From positions 65,800,501-65,864,500 of the forward strand of contig NC_072896.1 in the NCBI RefSeq assembly GCF_027943255.1: DNA of 64,000 nt, read 5' to 3'. Source of the DNA: Anastrepha obliqua. Lineage: Eukaryota; Arthropoda; Insecta; Diptera; Tephritidae. Below the pieces are notes generated by a model. It made no database searches and had not been told where the DNA came from. It saw only the letters and a program-made list of their open reading frames with translations. A program made the position numbers and the translations under genes. Shown one piece after another: positions 21,826-33,720 of the stretch (positions are counted from its first letter, which is position 1; each line of letters opens with the position of its first letter).

Positions 21826-23035
21826 GATGTTGAATGTAAACCACCTAAACCTCAAGTACTTTTCTGCATTTTATTTGACATTTTTCAATTTCAGATTAAC
21901 TCTATTTAAACCATGGAAAGATACACAATCGAGCAACGCGTTAAAGTTATTCAGGCTTATTATGAAAACGGGCGCTCAAATCAAAATGCATATCGCGCAC
22001 TTCGTGATTTTTCGATCACATGAAGGGGGTGGTAGGGTTTAGCGCTAAAAAAAAAACACTTTTTTTTTTAATTTTTTACAGAAATATGGCTTAAGATACT
22101 TTAATAAAATCAGTTGCATGTTATTGTACATCTTTTCAATAAGTTTTTAAAAAATATTAATAATAAAATATTGACAAATAAGCCCATGACAGAGTTTTTT
22201 TGGGGATATGTTTTTGGAGAGGTGCTCTGCGGTGCCAATCGGCATTTGTCGTAGAATCATCTGAAACTAAAAAAGTCGAATTTTTCAGTTAAAGTATGAC
22301 GTAATGCTCCCCCCCATTAATAAAATTTTTTTTTTTTTTTTTGTAGTTTTGGTGGCAAAAAAACGTAAAACGAGCATTTTTGGCGAAAAACTTCGCCATA
22401 TTTGTAAGTCAAAAACAACCTTAAAAAAAAATAAAATAAAAAAAACAGTGTGGGGGGAGGTATTTTTGATTTAGAAAACGTGTGCCAAATTTGAAAAGAA
22501 TCGGTTGAATAGTTTCGGAGTTGTGATTGGCACCGACTTTTAAGAAGTCGTTTCGGGAAAAACGCGTTTGAAAAAATGACTCTGAAAAATTATCGATGCT
22601 CCGCATTCGAGGTAGAGTGCCTACAAAGGCTATAACTTTGAGAGTTCTGCTCCGATCCACTTAAAATTTTGACACAACATTCTTGAAATGATTTACTATA
22701 AGATGAGTGAAGAAAAAAAATTTCGATTTTGTGACCCTACCACAATAGTTCCTTTGCGCGAAAAATTTGATGGCCGAATAATCTTACGTCGCGGCGATGT
22801 CAATTGGCCGCCAATTTCATGTGATTTGACACTGTTGGACTTCTTTCTTTGGGGTTATTTGAAAGAAAAGGTGTACGTCGATAAGCTAGCAACAACTCAA
22901 GAGCTAAAGGATGAGATAATTGGGCACATTAACGGCATACAACCTCAATTATGCTTCAGTGTCATCGAAAATTTGGACCATCGGATGTAGGTGTGCCGCC
23001 GAGGCCGTGGCGGCCATTTGGCCGATATTTTGTTC
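21826..23035 (+). mobile_element. DUF4817-type DDE transposon (copy B), with an insertion inside
   Basis: MERYTIEQRVKVIQAYYENG (ATG at 21914) is the DUF4817 helix-turn-helix start, continuing NQNAYRALRDF. The frame then meets a 0.7 kb non-coding insertion (22030-22742). Transposase resumes with TIVPLREKFDGRIILRRGDV, NWPPISCDLTLLDFFLWGYL (third Asp region) and VIENLDHRM near 22990, then a C-terminus RRGRGGHLADILF in another frame. The segment between the HTH and the second catalytic Asp is absent. Recognisable terminal inverted repeats are missing at both junctions. The flanks are the two parts of a LINE. Confidence 0.7.
22030..22742. mobile_element. Non-coding insertion within the DUF4817 element
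   Basis: Begins GTGGTAGGGTTTAGCGC and ends with the inverted form GTGACCCTACCAC, a shared 10 bp GTGGTAGGGT end. The interior has long A and T runs and no coding frame. No clear target duplication is visible, so its class is unknown; it could be a MITE or replacement sequence. Confidence 0.45.
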
Positions 23036-24519
23036 TTATGTTCTTGAGCATATTATGCATCGGCAGATAAACACGTTTCGCAGTAACACCGCCTTGGTGA
23101 ACACATTGCAGTCGGGGTTTAGATGTAGTAGGAGCTGCATCACAGCACTCCTAAAAGTGTCTGATGACATAAGACTCAACGTTGACAAAAAGCATGTGAC
23201 TTTTCTAACTCTACTTGACCATTCCAAAGCATTTGACTTCGTAGACCCTTGAAGCTTGAAAACGTATTTAGCTTTTCAACGTCGACTTTAATTCTCATTG
23301 AAACATATTGACCGATTACAAGCAGTATGTGGTGATAATGCTATATCCAACTTGCTACCTGTAACCACAGGTGTACCTTAAGGTTCTATCCTTACCCTCT
23401 TTTATTTGTCTTGTACATTAATGATTTATTCAGTATGATTAAATATAGTGATGTCTATGTATATGCCGATGACCTTCAATTATATGTTAGTTGTCCCAAT
23501 AGCTGTATTGATATTTGCATCAGTAATTTGAATTCTGAATTGAGACTCATAAGCAAGTGGGCTTCTGACAACGGATTAATTCTTAATCCTGTTAAGTCCC
23601 AATGTATCGTTATATACAAAAAATATCTCAAGCTCGATGGCTATACAGAAGTCAAACTAAATGACGCTGTGATTAAATATGTGGGCATTGTTAAAAATTT
23701 AGGGGTTACATTTAATAGAACTTTGACATGGAGCACCCACTACTTTATTGCCATAGGCAAAGTTTATGGTATGCTCCGAAATTTATGGACAACTTAACAT
23801 TTTACACCAGTAAACATTCGACTGCTACTAGCTAAAACGTATTTGTTACCAACGTTACTGTATGGTTGTGAGTTATACTATATACTTCTTGTAATAGTGT
23901 GTGCCGTATTAAGCTTAATGCTTTGTTTAACAACATTGCAATATACGTTTACTGTAAAAGACGTTATGACCATATTTCTGTTTTTGCGAAAAAAATTGCT
24001 TCCGCATCTTTTTACGATTTGCTTAGGTTTAAATGTTTAGTTTTACTCCAGAAGATCATAAACACTCAGGAACCCAGATACCTCAAAGATGTTTTCAAAG
24101 TCCTGCCGTTCGTTAAACTTAGTCCCGATGAAATACAGTTGTTCGGTGACAGAACGTCAATATTTTGTGTTCTCTGTCTGTCTTTGGAATACCTTACCTC
24201 ACAAAATTAAACGTATAAAAGAAAGTTCGTGCTTCAAACATAAATTGCTTCGCTACCTTGCCGAAATTTGCTGAATATACTCAAATGGTTTCACATTATT
24301 TCAATCTATTCTAATCAATCCTTAGCCCTACTACTACTATTTTATCTTATTTTCCTTCTTTAATACCTTCTTCAACCTCAACTTTTTTACCACTAGCTGT
24401 AATTTTAATTTTGATTTTACTGTTAATCCTTTTATGTAAACTATTATTAAGGTCAATCACTGTAAAAATAACCCATGGGTATATGTTTGCCTTTAATAAT
24501 AAATAAATAAATAAATAAT
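23036..24519 (+). mobile_element. CR1/Jockey-like LINE, RT to 3' tail (part 2)
   Basis: RT motifs in order: TLQSGFRCSRSCITALLKVS (from 23104), VTFLTLLDHSKAFDFVD, then the catalytic VYVYADDLQLYV at about 23455-23490 inside frame 23411-23797. These are followed by ELRLISKWASDNGLILNPVK and KNLGVTFNRTLTWS. C-terminal text (KCLVLLQKIINTQEPRYLKD) runs to about 24270. A 3' UTR ends in an AAAT repeat at 24496-24519, as is usual for LINE 3' ends. Frameshifts lie near 23250, 23800 and 24040. About 100 residues of the N-terminal RT are absent relative to part 1. Confidence 0.8.
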
Positions 24520-24553
24520 GCCTTTCGACTTTCAAATAAAATGAAGCTTTAAT

Positions 24554-24554
<1 letters not shown>

Positions 24555-24592
<38 letters not shown>
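24555..24592. repeat. 38-base T homopolymer
   Basis: An uninterrupted run of 38 T, the longest homopolymer in the window. It lies 35 bp beyond the LINE tail. On the minus strand it would be a poly(A) tail, so it may mark the 3' end of a minus-strand retroinsertion, though no such body is recognised to its right. Confidence 0.85.
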
Positions 24593-24596
<4 letters not shown>

Positions 24597-26212
24597 CACA
24601 AGCCGGCCAGTTTCTGAAACTCGCCTTCCCATCTGTATAATATTTACTTTGCATCTTTGTTCTTTATTTCTTATTTGCAATTTTTGCTGTATTTCTTTGC
24701 AACTCATTAAAAAGTATCACTTCTTAAAATTCCTCTCAGTAAGCCGATGCACTTGGGCCAGCACAAATATTGACGTTGAGCTTAAGATATTCGTTGAGAA
24801 TTTGAGCTGGTAAACAAAAAGGTTTTCGGTTACATTTGCATATTCCTCAAACATTTGCTCATATCATAAGTAAGGGGCATATAATAATTCCCAAGTGTAC
24901 TTAAGTAAGTGCAATGAAATAATGCAAAAATTTCACACAAATTTTCAATGATCGCAACGCGGTAAACGCATCTTACATTTCTTTTCAACATATCTTTTTA
25001 TGGTATATTTACAAGCTACGGTTATTGGTGCAACAAATTTACTTAAATTAAATTTAAGCTTTTTTTAATTGTTTGTGTTACTTTTTTTTGGACTTAAATA
25101 TGGGGTTTCGGCTTCTCCTATTTAGGTTTGTGCCGTTGTCGTTACGATATGCTAAACAAACTTATTAAATCAACTTTTCCTGTCGTAATTATAATTCCTT
25201 TCTGTCATGGGTTTTCTATGACCACCTTAATCTCATTGTCCAACGAAAATCTTCGTTTTCCAATTTTTAAATGTGTTTTTATATTTGATTGGAATCCAGA
25301 CCCGGAATGTAGAGTGAGTGGTTAGTTTTTGCCAATTCCTTAGCTTTAAGGCATCTCGCCGACTTTTCTAATTTGAATTTCTTTAGTGTCCTTTCTCCTC
25401 TCTTTATCCACTGCATCCACATATGCTTAGACCCTGGATAATGTTGATGAATCCTCATGCAGCCAAAACTCATGCATACTAGTGTTTATACGTATCATTA
25501 AAGGAATGTGAATCATGTGCACAAAACTTTTCACATTTAATACATTTTTTTAATCAATTCCCTAATTTCAAAAAAAAGGGGCATTGCCGGTCAAAGTGTT
25601 TTTTTCTTGAATCTTTTCAAAATGCTTTCATCTCGTATATGGAATTTGTGATGAATTTGAAATAAAATTCAGAAGGCGACGCTATGAAAAAAACAATGCT
25701 TTTTTAACACGTTTTTATTCAAAATATTTATTTGCCTTGACATCAACGCTGTAATATTTATGTCAATTTTACTTATATAATAAATTACAATTCTTCTGTA
25801 TTTTTAGATTAAAAAGCCTAAATACTTAAGACATTTTTATTACTTTCTGAATAATTTGGTTATTCTCGAGATATTCGATTTTAAGAAATATTTAAAAAAA
25901 AAATACATATGTGTTTTTGCTTGTGCGTCCACTTTCCTTGATGTGCTAGTTAGTGGGTGGAGGATTACATTATTCCTGTGCATTTTTTCATACAACGCAT
26001 GCTTGATTCTTTTATTATACAGAATAAAACGTCCAACACCGTCAGAAAAAAAATGCCAAAAATCAACAGAATTTTTTAAACAATTTTTTTTAAGAAAATT
26101 GGTTGAATTGCTTTAATTTACACAACGTTTGAATCTTTGATTTATGTAGATTTTGCAAAAGAATGAACTAGAGTAGAGTTTTTAATAAAAGAAAAGCATT
26201 TCGTTCGATTCA
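24593..26212. other. Gene-poor AT-rich stretch
   Basis: No supported gene or recognised repeat. Short open frames at 25279-25473 (minus) and 25856-26116 (plus) carry no domain. Confidence 0.4.
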
Positions 26213-26764
26213 CACGCTCGCTACCAAGGGGATTTAGGCAGTCCGTCATCACAGACCGGCTAGAAATGCATATGTCTTTATCTAGTAATGTGGGTCTTGC
26301 TTGTCACTAGGTATTGGCCAAAGGTCCAGGGCAATATCTTCATGGAATTATAAATAAGTTTACAGCCAACATGAAAAATATTTTTAGGTAACATCGGACG
26401 TAATTTCATGCAGTTGAGTAGTAAAAAACCACCTATCAATACCTGGCATATTCCAATCATAATGAAATAATATAACTGATTTTGACTTTTTATTTCCTCT
26501 TTAATTTGTTTTTTCACCCAAAGTGGCCCTATTTTTTGTAGAAATGATCAAAACGTCTGTTTTGTCTTTCCATTTTTGTGCAATAACAGAACCTTTCCTC
26601 CTACCGACAGTTGCACATATAAATGGTATGGCCTTTACCTAAGTAATCTTTAGCTAATGGAGTTATTATTGAATTAAGTTAAACCAGCGCCATATATTTA
26701 TGTCGGCGGTCCCACGTGAAAACCTAGTTGACACTTGTAGCTGTGACGCCTGGTAGCGAGCGTG
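26213..26764 (-). mobile_element. piggyBac-like element, internally deleted
   Basis: Ends are inverted copies, CACGCTCGCTACCA at 26213 and TGGTAGCGAGCGTG ending at 26764. The right flank is TTAA (26765-26768) and the left is TTCA (26209-26212), a one-base decay of TTAA. The minus strand has piggyBac-type transposase text: ICATVGRRKGSVIAQKWKDK with TDVLIISTK (about 26610-26545), then in shifting frames a MIGID segment, a YYSTAxNYVRCYLKIFF segment and related C-terminal text near 26360-26450. The core ordering K-W-x-D-K-R-D-V-x-x-L-S-T-K then G-(V/I)-D-R matches the family. Only the C-terminal third is left. Confidence 0.7.
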
Positions 26765-26829
26765 TTAAGAAAAAAAGCTAGTGGTCACTAGTGAAATTAC
26801 TTACACTATAGAACAGTGCCTCTAATTTT

Positions 26830-27542
26830 ATGTCGTGTTAGGTTAGGCTATAGTGCTAGTCGGTCTGTACGACTAACTCAGTTAGACTTCACTGGTCCGT
26901 TGTGATACCACACATCAGAACTTCAATTAATTTTCTTCGTGGAACCATTTTGCGGCTCTCCCAACGCCAAACAGTTCCTTAAGAGAATTGAAAAAATATT
27001 TACCTAGAAAACCTGTTCTGATTTTATGTAAGGCTGGGAAATTGCAAATGAAGTGCTCAACTGTTTCTTGCTCTTTCTTATCTCTCAATTCCTAGTCTCA
27101 AAGAATGCCTGGTAACTAGGCAATGGCCGTTATATAAACCACGACCTTTGGGACATCCTCTCTTGAGAGGCTAAGCTCTTCCTTTGTCTTTTTCTTGTTT
27201 ATTTGCGCGCTAGTAACATAACTTTTCCTCATGTGTCGTCTCTCCATGCCCTATTGGTCTCATGGATAATTTTATTCTTAATTATTAATTTGCTCGTAGT
27301 ACGTGTGGCCCCAATGGTATTTCTATCACTGAGCAATTGAAGAGTAGTACCTTTCCTGGCCAGCTCATCGGTTTTACAATACATCCTCAATACATTTGTG
27401 CTCGGAACCCAAATAATACTGAGTTTGAAAACGACATTAATATCATTCAGAGCTGCCCTCCATTCCTGTGCAGCCTCTGATCTTAGTATAGCCGTATTCG
27501 TAGATTTAGTGGCCACCTGGTTATCCGGGAAAATATTTATAC
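26830..27542 (-). pseudogene. LINE RNase H and C-terminus (part 2, interrupted by mariner)
   Basis: The minus strand reads INIFPDNQVATKSTNTAILR, then LSIIWVPSTNVLRMYCKTDE and LARKGTTLQLL, the RNase H end with W-V-P and E-L-A. Further down (stops ignored) come CHCLV-type text and the knuckle-like IKSEQVF segment, reaching non-coding 3' sequence near 26850. The upstream RNase H half lies beyond the mariner at 28777-28920. Confidence 0.65.
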
Positions 27543-27544
27543 TA

Positions 27545-28774
27545 TCAGGTCAGTCCATAAGTTCGTGCGTATTTTACCCATAATTTCACTTTTGTACAAT
27601 TTTTGCATACAAAAAATTATTCGCGGAATATAACGGAACTATTTATATTTTCTTTGATATATTCTGCATTCAACAAATGATTTTAATGGCGGATAGAAGC
27701 ACGTGATGTTAAAAAATAAAATGGAATCTTCGAACGCGAATAAGAGGCATATTCCGTATTTTTTTTATAAAAGTAGTAAAAATGCAACAACTGCTGCTGC
27801 AGAAATAGACACTGTTCACGGAGAGAATACCGTGAGGGACTGCGCAAAAGTGGTTTTCAAAATTCCGAAGTGGTAACTGTGACGTGGAGGATGTCCCACG
27901 CGCTGGTCGTCCTGAAGTCTTTAACTCCGACGTCTTGTTCGAACTCGTGGAAGCTGAGCCAAATTTGACATTCGATATGATAGCTCAGAGGTTAAATGCA
28001 TCGCATGGAACAGTTCACAGGCACCTGGTTCAGTTGGGAGAGGTTCCAAAGCTGGGAAAATGGGTTCCACATAGACTTTCCGTTGCCAACCTTCAGCAGA
28101 GAGTGAAAATGAAAGTTTTTTGAACCGTATCGTTGCTGGTGATGAAAAATGGGTCCTTTACAATAATCCAATGGTTAGATAAAGATGAAACACCAGAACC
28201 GACCCTTAGAGATGGCCTTCACCCCAAGAAGATTCTTTTGTCTATTTGGTGGGATATGGCCGGTATTTTTTATTATGAACTTCTGGAACCAAGCCAGACG
28301 ATAACTGCTGATTATTATTCCCATCAGCTATCAAACCTGAATTACGAGTTTTAAAAAAATCGACCGTCTTTAGTGAATAGACGCAAAGTTTTGTTTCACC
28401 ACGACAACGCAAGACCTCACACCGCAAAGCAAACATTAAGCAAGCTGATTGAGCTCGGATGGGAGCTAATGCCGCATTCACCATACTCTCTAGATATTGC
28501 ACCTTGTGATGATCACCTTTTCCGTGGACTTCAATCCCATATGAGTAACAAGAACTACTGCTAAAAAGAAGCTATAAAAAGGGATATCGAAACGTATTTT
28601 GGCTCCAAGGACAAACAATTTTTTGAGCAGGGAATTAAAAATTTGCCTAAGCGTTGGGAAGACATTGTAAATATTGAAGGAAAATAAATTATTGATTAAT
28701 AAATACTTTAAACATCTTTTTTATTAATTTTAAAACCACCTTTAAAAAACGCACGAACTTATGGACTGACCTAA
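27545..28774 (+). mobile_element. mariner element, complete ends, TA target site
   Basis: A 1,230 bp element with about 28 bp inverted ends (left AGGTCAGTCCATAAGTTCGT from 27547, the right end its reverse complement). It is flanked by TA at 27543-27544 and 28775-28776. Length and structure are those of a full mariner. It sits within the RNase H region of a minus-strand LINE, giving a clear relative age. Confidence 0.9.
27721..28687 (+). pseudogene. mariner transposase, frameshifted
   Basis: ATG at 27721 opens MESSNANKRHIPYFFYKSSK. A frameshift near 27850 leads into DVEDVPRAGRPEVFNSDVLF and GKWVPHRLSVANLQQRV, the typical WVPH-L motif. Catalytic blocks are AGDEKWVLYN (first Asp), LFHHDNARPHTAKQTLSKL (second Asp) and SPYSLDIAPCDDHLF (third Asp). 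Second-to-third spacing counts to 34 residues, the mariner DD34D signature. The end IVNIEGK is followed by a stop at 28685. At least three frame changes plus internal stops near 28130, 28355 and 28562 inactivate it. All three Asp are still encoded. Confidence 0.85.
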
Positions 28775-28776
28775 TA

Positions 28777-28920
28777 GTATTTGTTACCACACGCGTAATT
28801 AGATACGTAGCCACGTCTTTTATAGCAAGAACTTCTGCCTAATATACGCTGCAGTAGTCTAGTAGTCGAACGGATAGTTCAAGTCCTAATTCCTTCAAAA
28901 ATATTCCCTAGTTATGTCGA
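28777..28920 (-). pseudogene. LINE RNase H, upstream half (part 1, interrupted by mariner)
   Basis: The minus strand reads CSVY, a stop, AEVLAIKDVATYLITRVVTN and then runs into the mariner end. AEVLAIK is the RNase H block around the catalytic Glu. It is the continuation of 26830-27542. Confidence 0.6.
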
Positions 28921-31443
28921 GTTGCAGGGCAGTAATATTTCGATTAGGCTGATTCGCGAGGATGGTTTTACTGAGTTGGATTCTCGAACTCTTGCAATGG
29001 GTTTCTACTATGACTTCACAACTCAAAACCGTTGCTTGATGTTTCACTTTTATTTAAACTCATTTAATGCCAATGTGTTTTGCTATTTTTTTTCTCTTTT
29101 TTTTTTCATTGCCAAATAAACTCCGAAGTTTCGTTTTTACTTGAAGATGCTGCAAATTTTTGCACTGAGTTAACACAGATTTTGCAATCGCACTTGAATT
29201 TGCAATGAGCTCATTTCCTATGATTTTGTTCTTTGGTGTTTCATCACTAATTTTGTTTGCTAATGTTGCAAACTGGACTTGCCATTGCTGTTCACTCCAC
29301 ACACATGCATATTAAATTCATCAATGCCAGAGCATGCAAATTACCGTTAATTATAAAGCAATTTCAGCTAAAGTGAACAAATGAATGAATTTGGCAATCG
29401 GAAACAGTTTGGGCGCTTCGTTGAGCAGAAGAGTAAAAATTGCTATGAGCTGAAAAACAACAATTGAAGCGCAATTGTAGTAGGCAGAAGCATTCGTCTG
29501 CGTTGTGGCACTGAATACATTAGCTGAATACGCTTAGAATATAAAGCGCAATAGCTGAACTTTTTATGTTGTACGCCCACACTTAAGAGCTTAATAAAAA
29601 GTTAAGGCGCGAATACGTATACGCTTTTTTTAATGCGCGCATGCGATTTTTTCCTTAAATTAACTAAATTTGCATTAGAAGGCATCGGAGTGCATGAATA
29701 TTTAAATTCTTGTTTATTTTTACGTTAGTAGGTGTTAATTTAATAGGCAGTCATTTTGCGTGAAAATTAGCATAAAAGTGAGAAAAGCAAGTCTTCGAAT
29801 GACGTGCCAATGCTTTAGCGAATGGAGGATAATGAAAATAAATAATTATCAAAAGTTGAATAATGTAATGATTAATTGAGAAATAAATTTTATCAACGTT
29901 CAATCATTTATGAAAATTAATTTAAATTTAATAGGCTCGCAGAAACAATATTCTGGCTTAAAGTTGAGTAATCGAAATGCTACTATAAATGTGGTGATTA
30001 TCTTTCTATAATTTTTTTTCTAGGCTGTGTTATAGGGAAAATAATTAGAATTTTCAATACTGTGCAAAACAGTATCATAAAAATTAGTTTAGCTAAGGTT
30101 GCATGCTATTAGCGGGCAAGGTTCACAGAGTTATGGTCTGTTGCGTGTTAAGGTAATTTCTTGTTCAAAAATATTATCACTATATAAGGGGTACGATTTA
30201 AGCGTTTAAGTGATATTTACTACCTCTAATTTTATTACATTGTACACAAGAGAATAATCAGAAAATTTATGTTAAGATTTACAAAGCAGGAAATGGTGAC
30301 AATAATTACAATTTAAGTACGCCGCTTTTAATATTAGTTTGAATATACGGATATAAAGTTATAAGCATTAAGGTAAGCCAAGTGAATACGCGTTGATTAT
30401 TTTTTTGCAAATTTTATGGATTGGAATGCTACAAAATATTTTTGGAATTTCAGATCGATTACTTATTGAAATTTGAAAAATGCAATGTTTTGTTTTATTT
30501 CTAGTACTAGTAATATGTACTACAATCTATTTACAATACTTTCAAATAAAAAATGTTTTTATTGTCTTTAAACACGCACTGCTTATAGTATATGCCATAT
30601 TTTGTGAGTCACAAATACTTGTCCAGTTGGCTGTAAGCTTCGAGCCCGTCCAGCATTCTGAAAAAAAATCGAATTATCTGTATTTCATACGTTTACGCAT
30701 ATGAACTTATAGATAATGCGACAGCGTCGATCTTGAACCTAAAGACACGTTTCAATTACCCAGATAATTTTTTAGAATATAGTGCGAGTCGATTGGTGTA
30801 GTTTGCGCTGGAGCCTGAACAGAAGAGATACTTAAGTCTTATTTAATGAACTTTGTAATGTTTTCCCGAAAAACGTATTTACTTTATGTTTAGATGTGCT
30901 ACGTGGCGGACTATATAAAAAAAAAGAATATTTCTTTACTCGAAATTTCATCATCGATTATAAGTAATCATCGATTATAAATAATCCAAGTTAGCTCAGA
31001 AGTTTATCTGCAGAGTGATTCCGTAGAATAAAAATTGGAAAATAAAAAAAAGGGAAAAATTTGGCAAGAATTGAGTGCGAAAGAAATGGACCCTAAAATT
31101 TTCAAAAATGAGTCGAAATTTGAAATACATAAGCGTAGTCGACACAGAGAGTCATACACAAAAGGCACGAAAGAGTTTTTTTTTGAATACGAGCTGAAAA
31201 ACTTCCGGCATTGTGTGTTTGCAAAAGAAGTAGTAAAGCTTAAATGGAACTCTAGAACAGCAATACTACTTATACTTACTTCAATTTGCAGAAATCTCAC
31301 TTGCTGCTCTCCGAGAGCATTACATGAATGAATACTTCTTTCAGAAAACTCAGATCAAACTTTATTGAATAATATGGTAAGTACAGGGATTAGGTTTGTA
31401 AACAATACTTTTTGACGATTTAGATTTATTTATTTTATTTATT
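28921..31443. other. Gene-poor stretch
   Basis: No supported gene. The region 29060-29300 has a minus-strand frame of 80 codons but no ATG. The rest is AT-rich with no recognised repeat. Confidence 0.4.
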
Positions 31444-31757
31444 TTATAATTGGCGCGTACACCCTTTTTGGGTTTTTGGCCGAGCTCCTCCTCCTCTTTG
31501 TGGTGTGCGTCTTGATGTTGTTCCACAAATGGAGGGCCCTACAGTTTCAAGCCGACTCCGAACGGCCGATATTTTTTATGAGGAGCTTTTTCATGATAGA
31601 AATACACTCGGAGATTTGCCATTGCCTGCCGACGGGCGACCGCTATTAGAAGAAAAACTTTTTCTTAATTTTTGTGTTTCACCGAGATTCGAACCTACGT
31701 TCTCTCTGTGAATTGCGAATGGTAGACACGCACCAACCCATTCGGCTACGGCCTTTC
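31444..31757 (-). mobile_element. SINE, full-length copy
   Basis: Minus-strand member of the SINE family. Box A is the complement of CCATTCGGCTA at 31738-31748, and box B is a perfect GGTTCGAATC (complement of 31686-31695). The tail, at low coordinates, reads TTATAATTGGCGCGTACACC on the plus strand. All body blocks are present, making this one of the two best copies. Confidence 0.9.
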
Positions 31758-33251
31758 TAATCGAAAGGCGGCCACTTAATTTGAGTAAGAGGTTTTCAGA
31801 GTAAGCAGTCAAAATTAAAAAAGTTACTGAACGCGTGCTCTCTTACAAGTCGCTGCCGATTACGTAGTCAGTTTAGTAAGCTGGGATATGGTCCATTCAC
31901 TCCGATCGATCATCGGAGATTCCAGCACGCCGCCATTCATTCCTTCATTGAAATAATAATTTCATCTGTGAACTTCTCATTTTTTAAAGTAAAACTAGAT
32001 TGGATATTTACGTTGGTCCACCGGAGGGGACTGAAATTAGCTAACTTGGGGTGAGAGCGCGCGACTCGGTTGCAACGTACTTGCCTCGTCACTCTACTTT
32101 CTTACTCAGAGATATAAGACTCTGCTGACCATATCTAGAGGACCGATTGAAGATTAAAATTTCCGTTTTAGTTTTTCCAACAGTCCACCACTTAATAAAA
32201 TATGAAAGATTGTCTTCGAACGCGGAAGAAACTTATACCATACTTCGATACAGGCTTAGACAATACTCATTAATTTTAAATTTCATACAGCTGTTAAAGT
32301 TGTTCAGGTTTCTCTGCACGCGTTATATCGGCAGTAGACCTTTGGTTCGTTGTTCACTGAAAGGCATAAATACCAAATATTTTCTTTCGCTAGAGAATGT
32401 GACTCGTATTGCTCCGTAAATGGAATACGAGGGCTCTCATGCAAAACCTTATCATAGAAAGTTTTTGTGAAAAAATCATTTTAGTCACTTTTCTATTAAA
32501 AAGTAGCAGGCCTTCCCATATGAGTCGTTTGCAGTTTTCGATACAAATTTACAACTCTGTATTGCAAAATTTTTGAAGTTTTTTCTTCGTTGGGAAAAAA
32601 CTGCCGCTTTAGAATCCTTTTTGAATTTAATTAATTAATTCTCGATTCCAGCTGAGTCATTGTGAGATTGTGATGACTTTGATGTATTATATATGTATGT
32701 CTACAATAACGAAAGAAGAAAATTTAGTACTCGTAAAGTATTAATGAAAAACAAAAACATATTACAGCAGAAATTCTTCTTCTACCATTATTTACATATC
32801 ACATTCCTCTGCCGACACGTGCTCTGTACCTTCGTGCACAGTTGAGTCTACATGTCCAGGCAAATGACAGCTGCAACGCCAGCGTAAGGAGGCCGAAGAT
32901 GCTGCGCATTGTCAAAAGTGTCAGTTGCAATGAGTGAAGCAGTGATGTGAGGCAATTTTTATGAAGCATTAACATAAACCTATACACATTCATATACAAA
33001 GAATGTTAATATGGAAATGAATGTTATATTAATGCAATAGTATTAGTTAGCAAAATCCAATTCAAACGATTACACAGGTAGGTGTGCTGCTAGATAAAGG
33101 AACAAAAATTGTAAATAAGAAAGGTGTAAAGAAGTATGTACGACTTAACAAGTGGCTAATACTCAAGCCTGATAGCTACTTTTAGAGAAAACGAGAGAGT
33201 CAAGGTGCCTGCAACTTATTCTCAGATGATTCCACCCCTTTCTTTATATCT
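31758..33251. other. Non-coding, no feature seen
   Basis: Mixed unique-looking sequence; no coding frame, RNA gene or recognised repeat. Confidence 0.4.
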
Positions 33252-33720
33252 TGATTGGCGCGTTACCCGCTTACGCGATTTTGGGCGAGTTTAATAGAGC
33301 GCGCCAGCCATTTCTTTCCGCTAGTTCGACACACAAGTGAAGTCAAGTCCTTCTTCACCTAATCTTTCCGACGCAGAGGAGGCCTTCCTCTTCCTCTGCT
33401 GCCACCAGCCTATATCGCATCGAATACTCTCAAAGCCGAATCGTGTGGACCCATTCGGACTCAGCCGCTGGATCTTTATTCGCTCCACTATGTCTATGTC
33501 GCCGTAAAGCTCATGCAAGCACCAACGTGTAAAAGTTCAAAAATTTTCCCAGAGTCTTTCTCTCAAACATTTTAAGTGACGCCTCATCGGATGTTGTTAT
33601 CGGCCAAGCTTCTGCGTCATACCTTAGGACGGGCATGATGAGAGTCTTGTAGAGTGTTAGTTTTGTTCTTCGAGAGAGGACTTTACTACTCCAAAGTAGC
33701 ACTTGTTGGTCATATGACTA
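33252..33720 (-). mobile_element. RTE-like LINE 3' fragment with SINE-like tail
   Basis: The minus strand encodes the RT C-terminus: SRRTKLTLYKTLIMPVLRYD with AEAWPITTSDEASLKMFERK (33700-33560), then LYGDIDIVERIKIQRL (about 33512-33465), and, with frame changes, GRGRPPLR-like and LGVSN-like text to about 33310. The terminal 3' sequence, plus strand 33252-33291, reads TTGATTGGCGCGTTACCCGC and then TTTTGGGCGAG. It parallels the 3' tail of the SINE family (ATTGGCGCGTACACC, TTTGGCCGAGC). Confidence 0.75.

Noticed and set aside
29060..29302. 80-codon minus-strand frame, Lys-rich C-terminus
   Set aside because: No ATG, a stop just upstream of the frame, no splice acceptor chosen and no domain.
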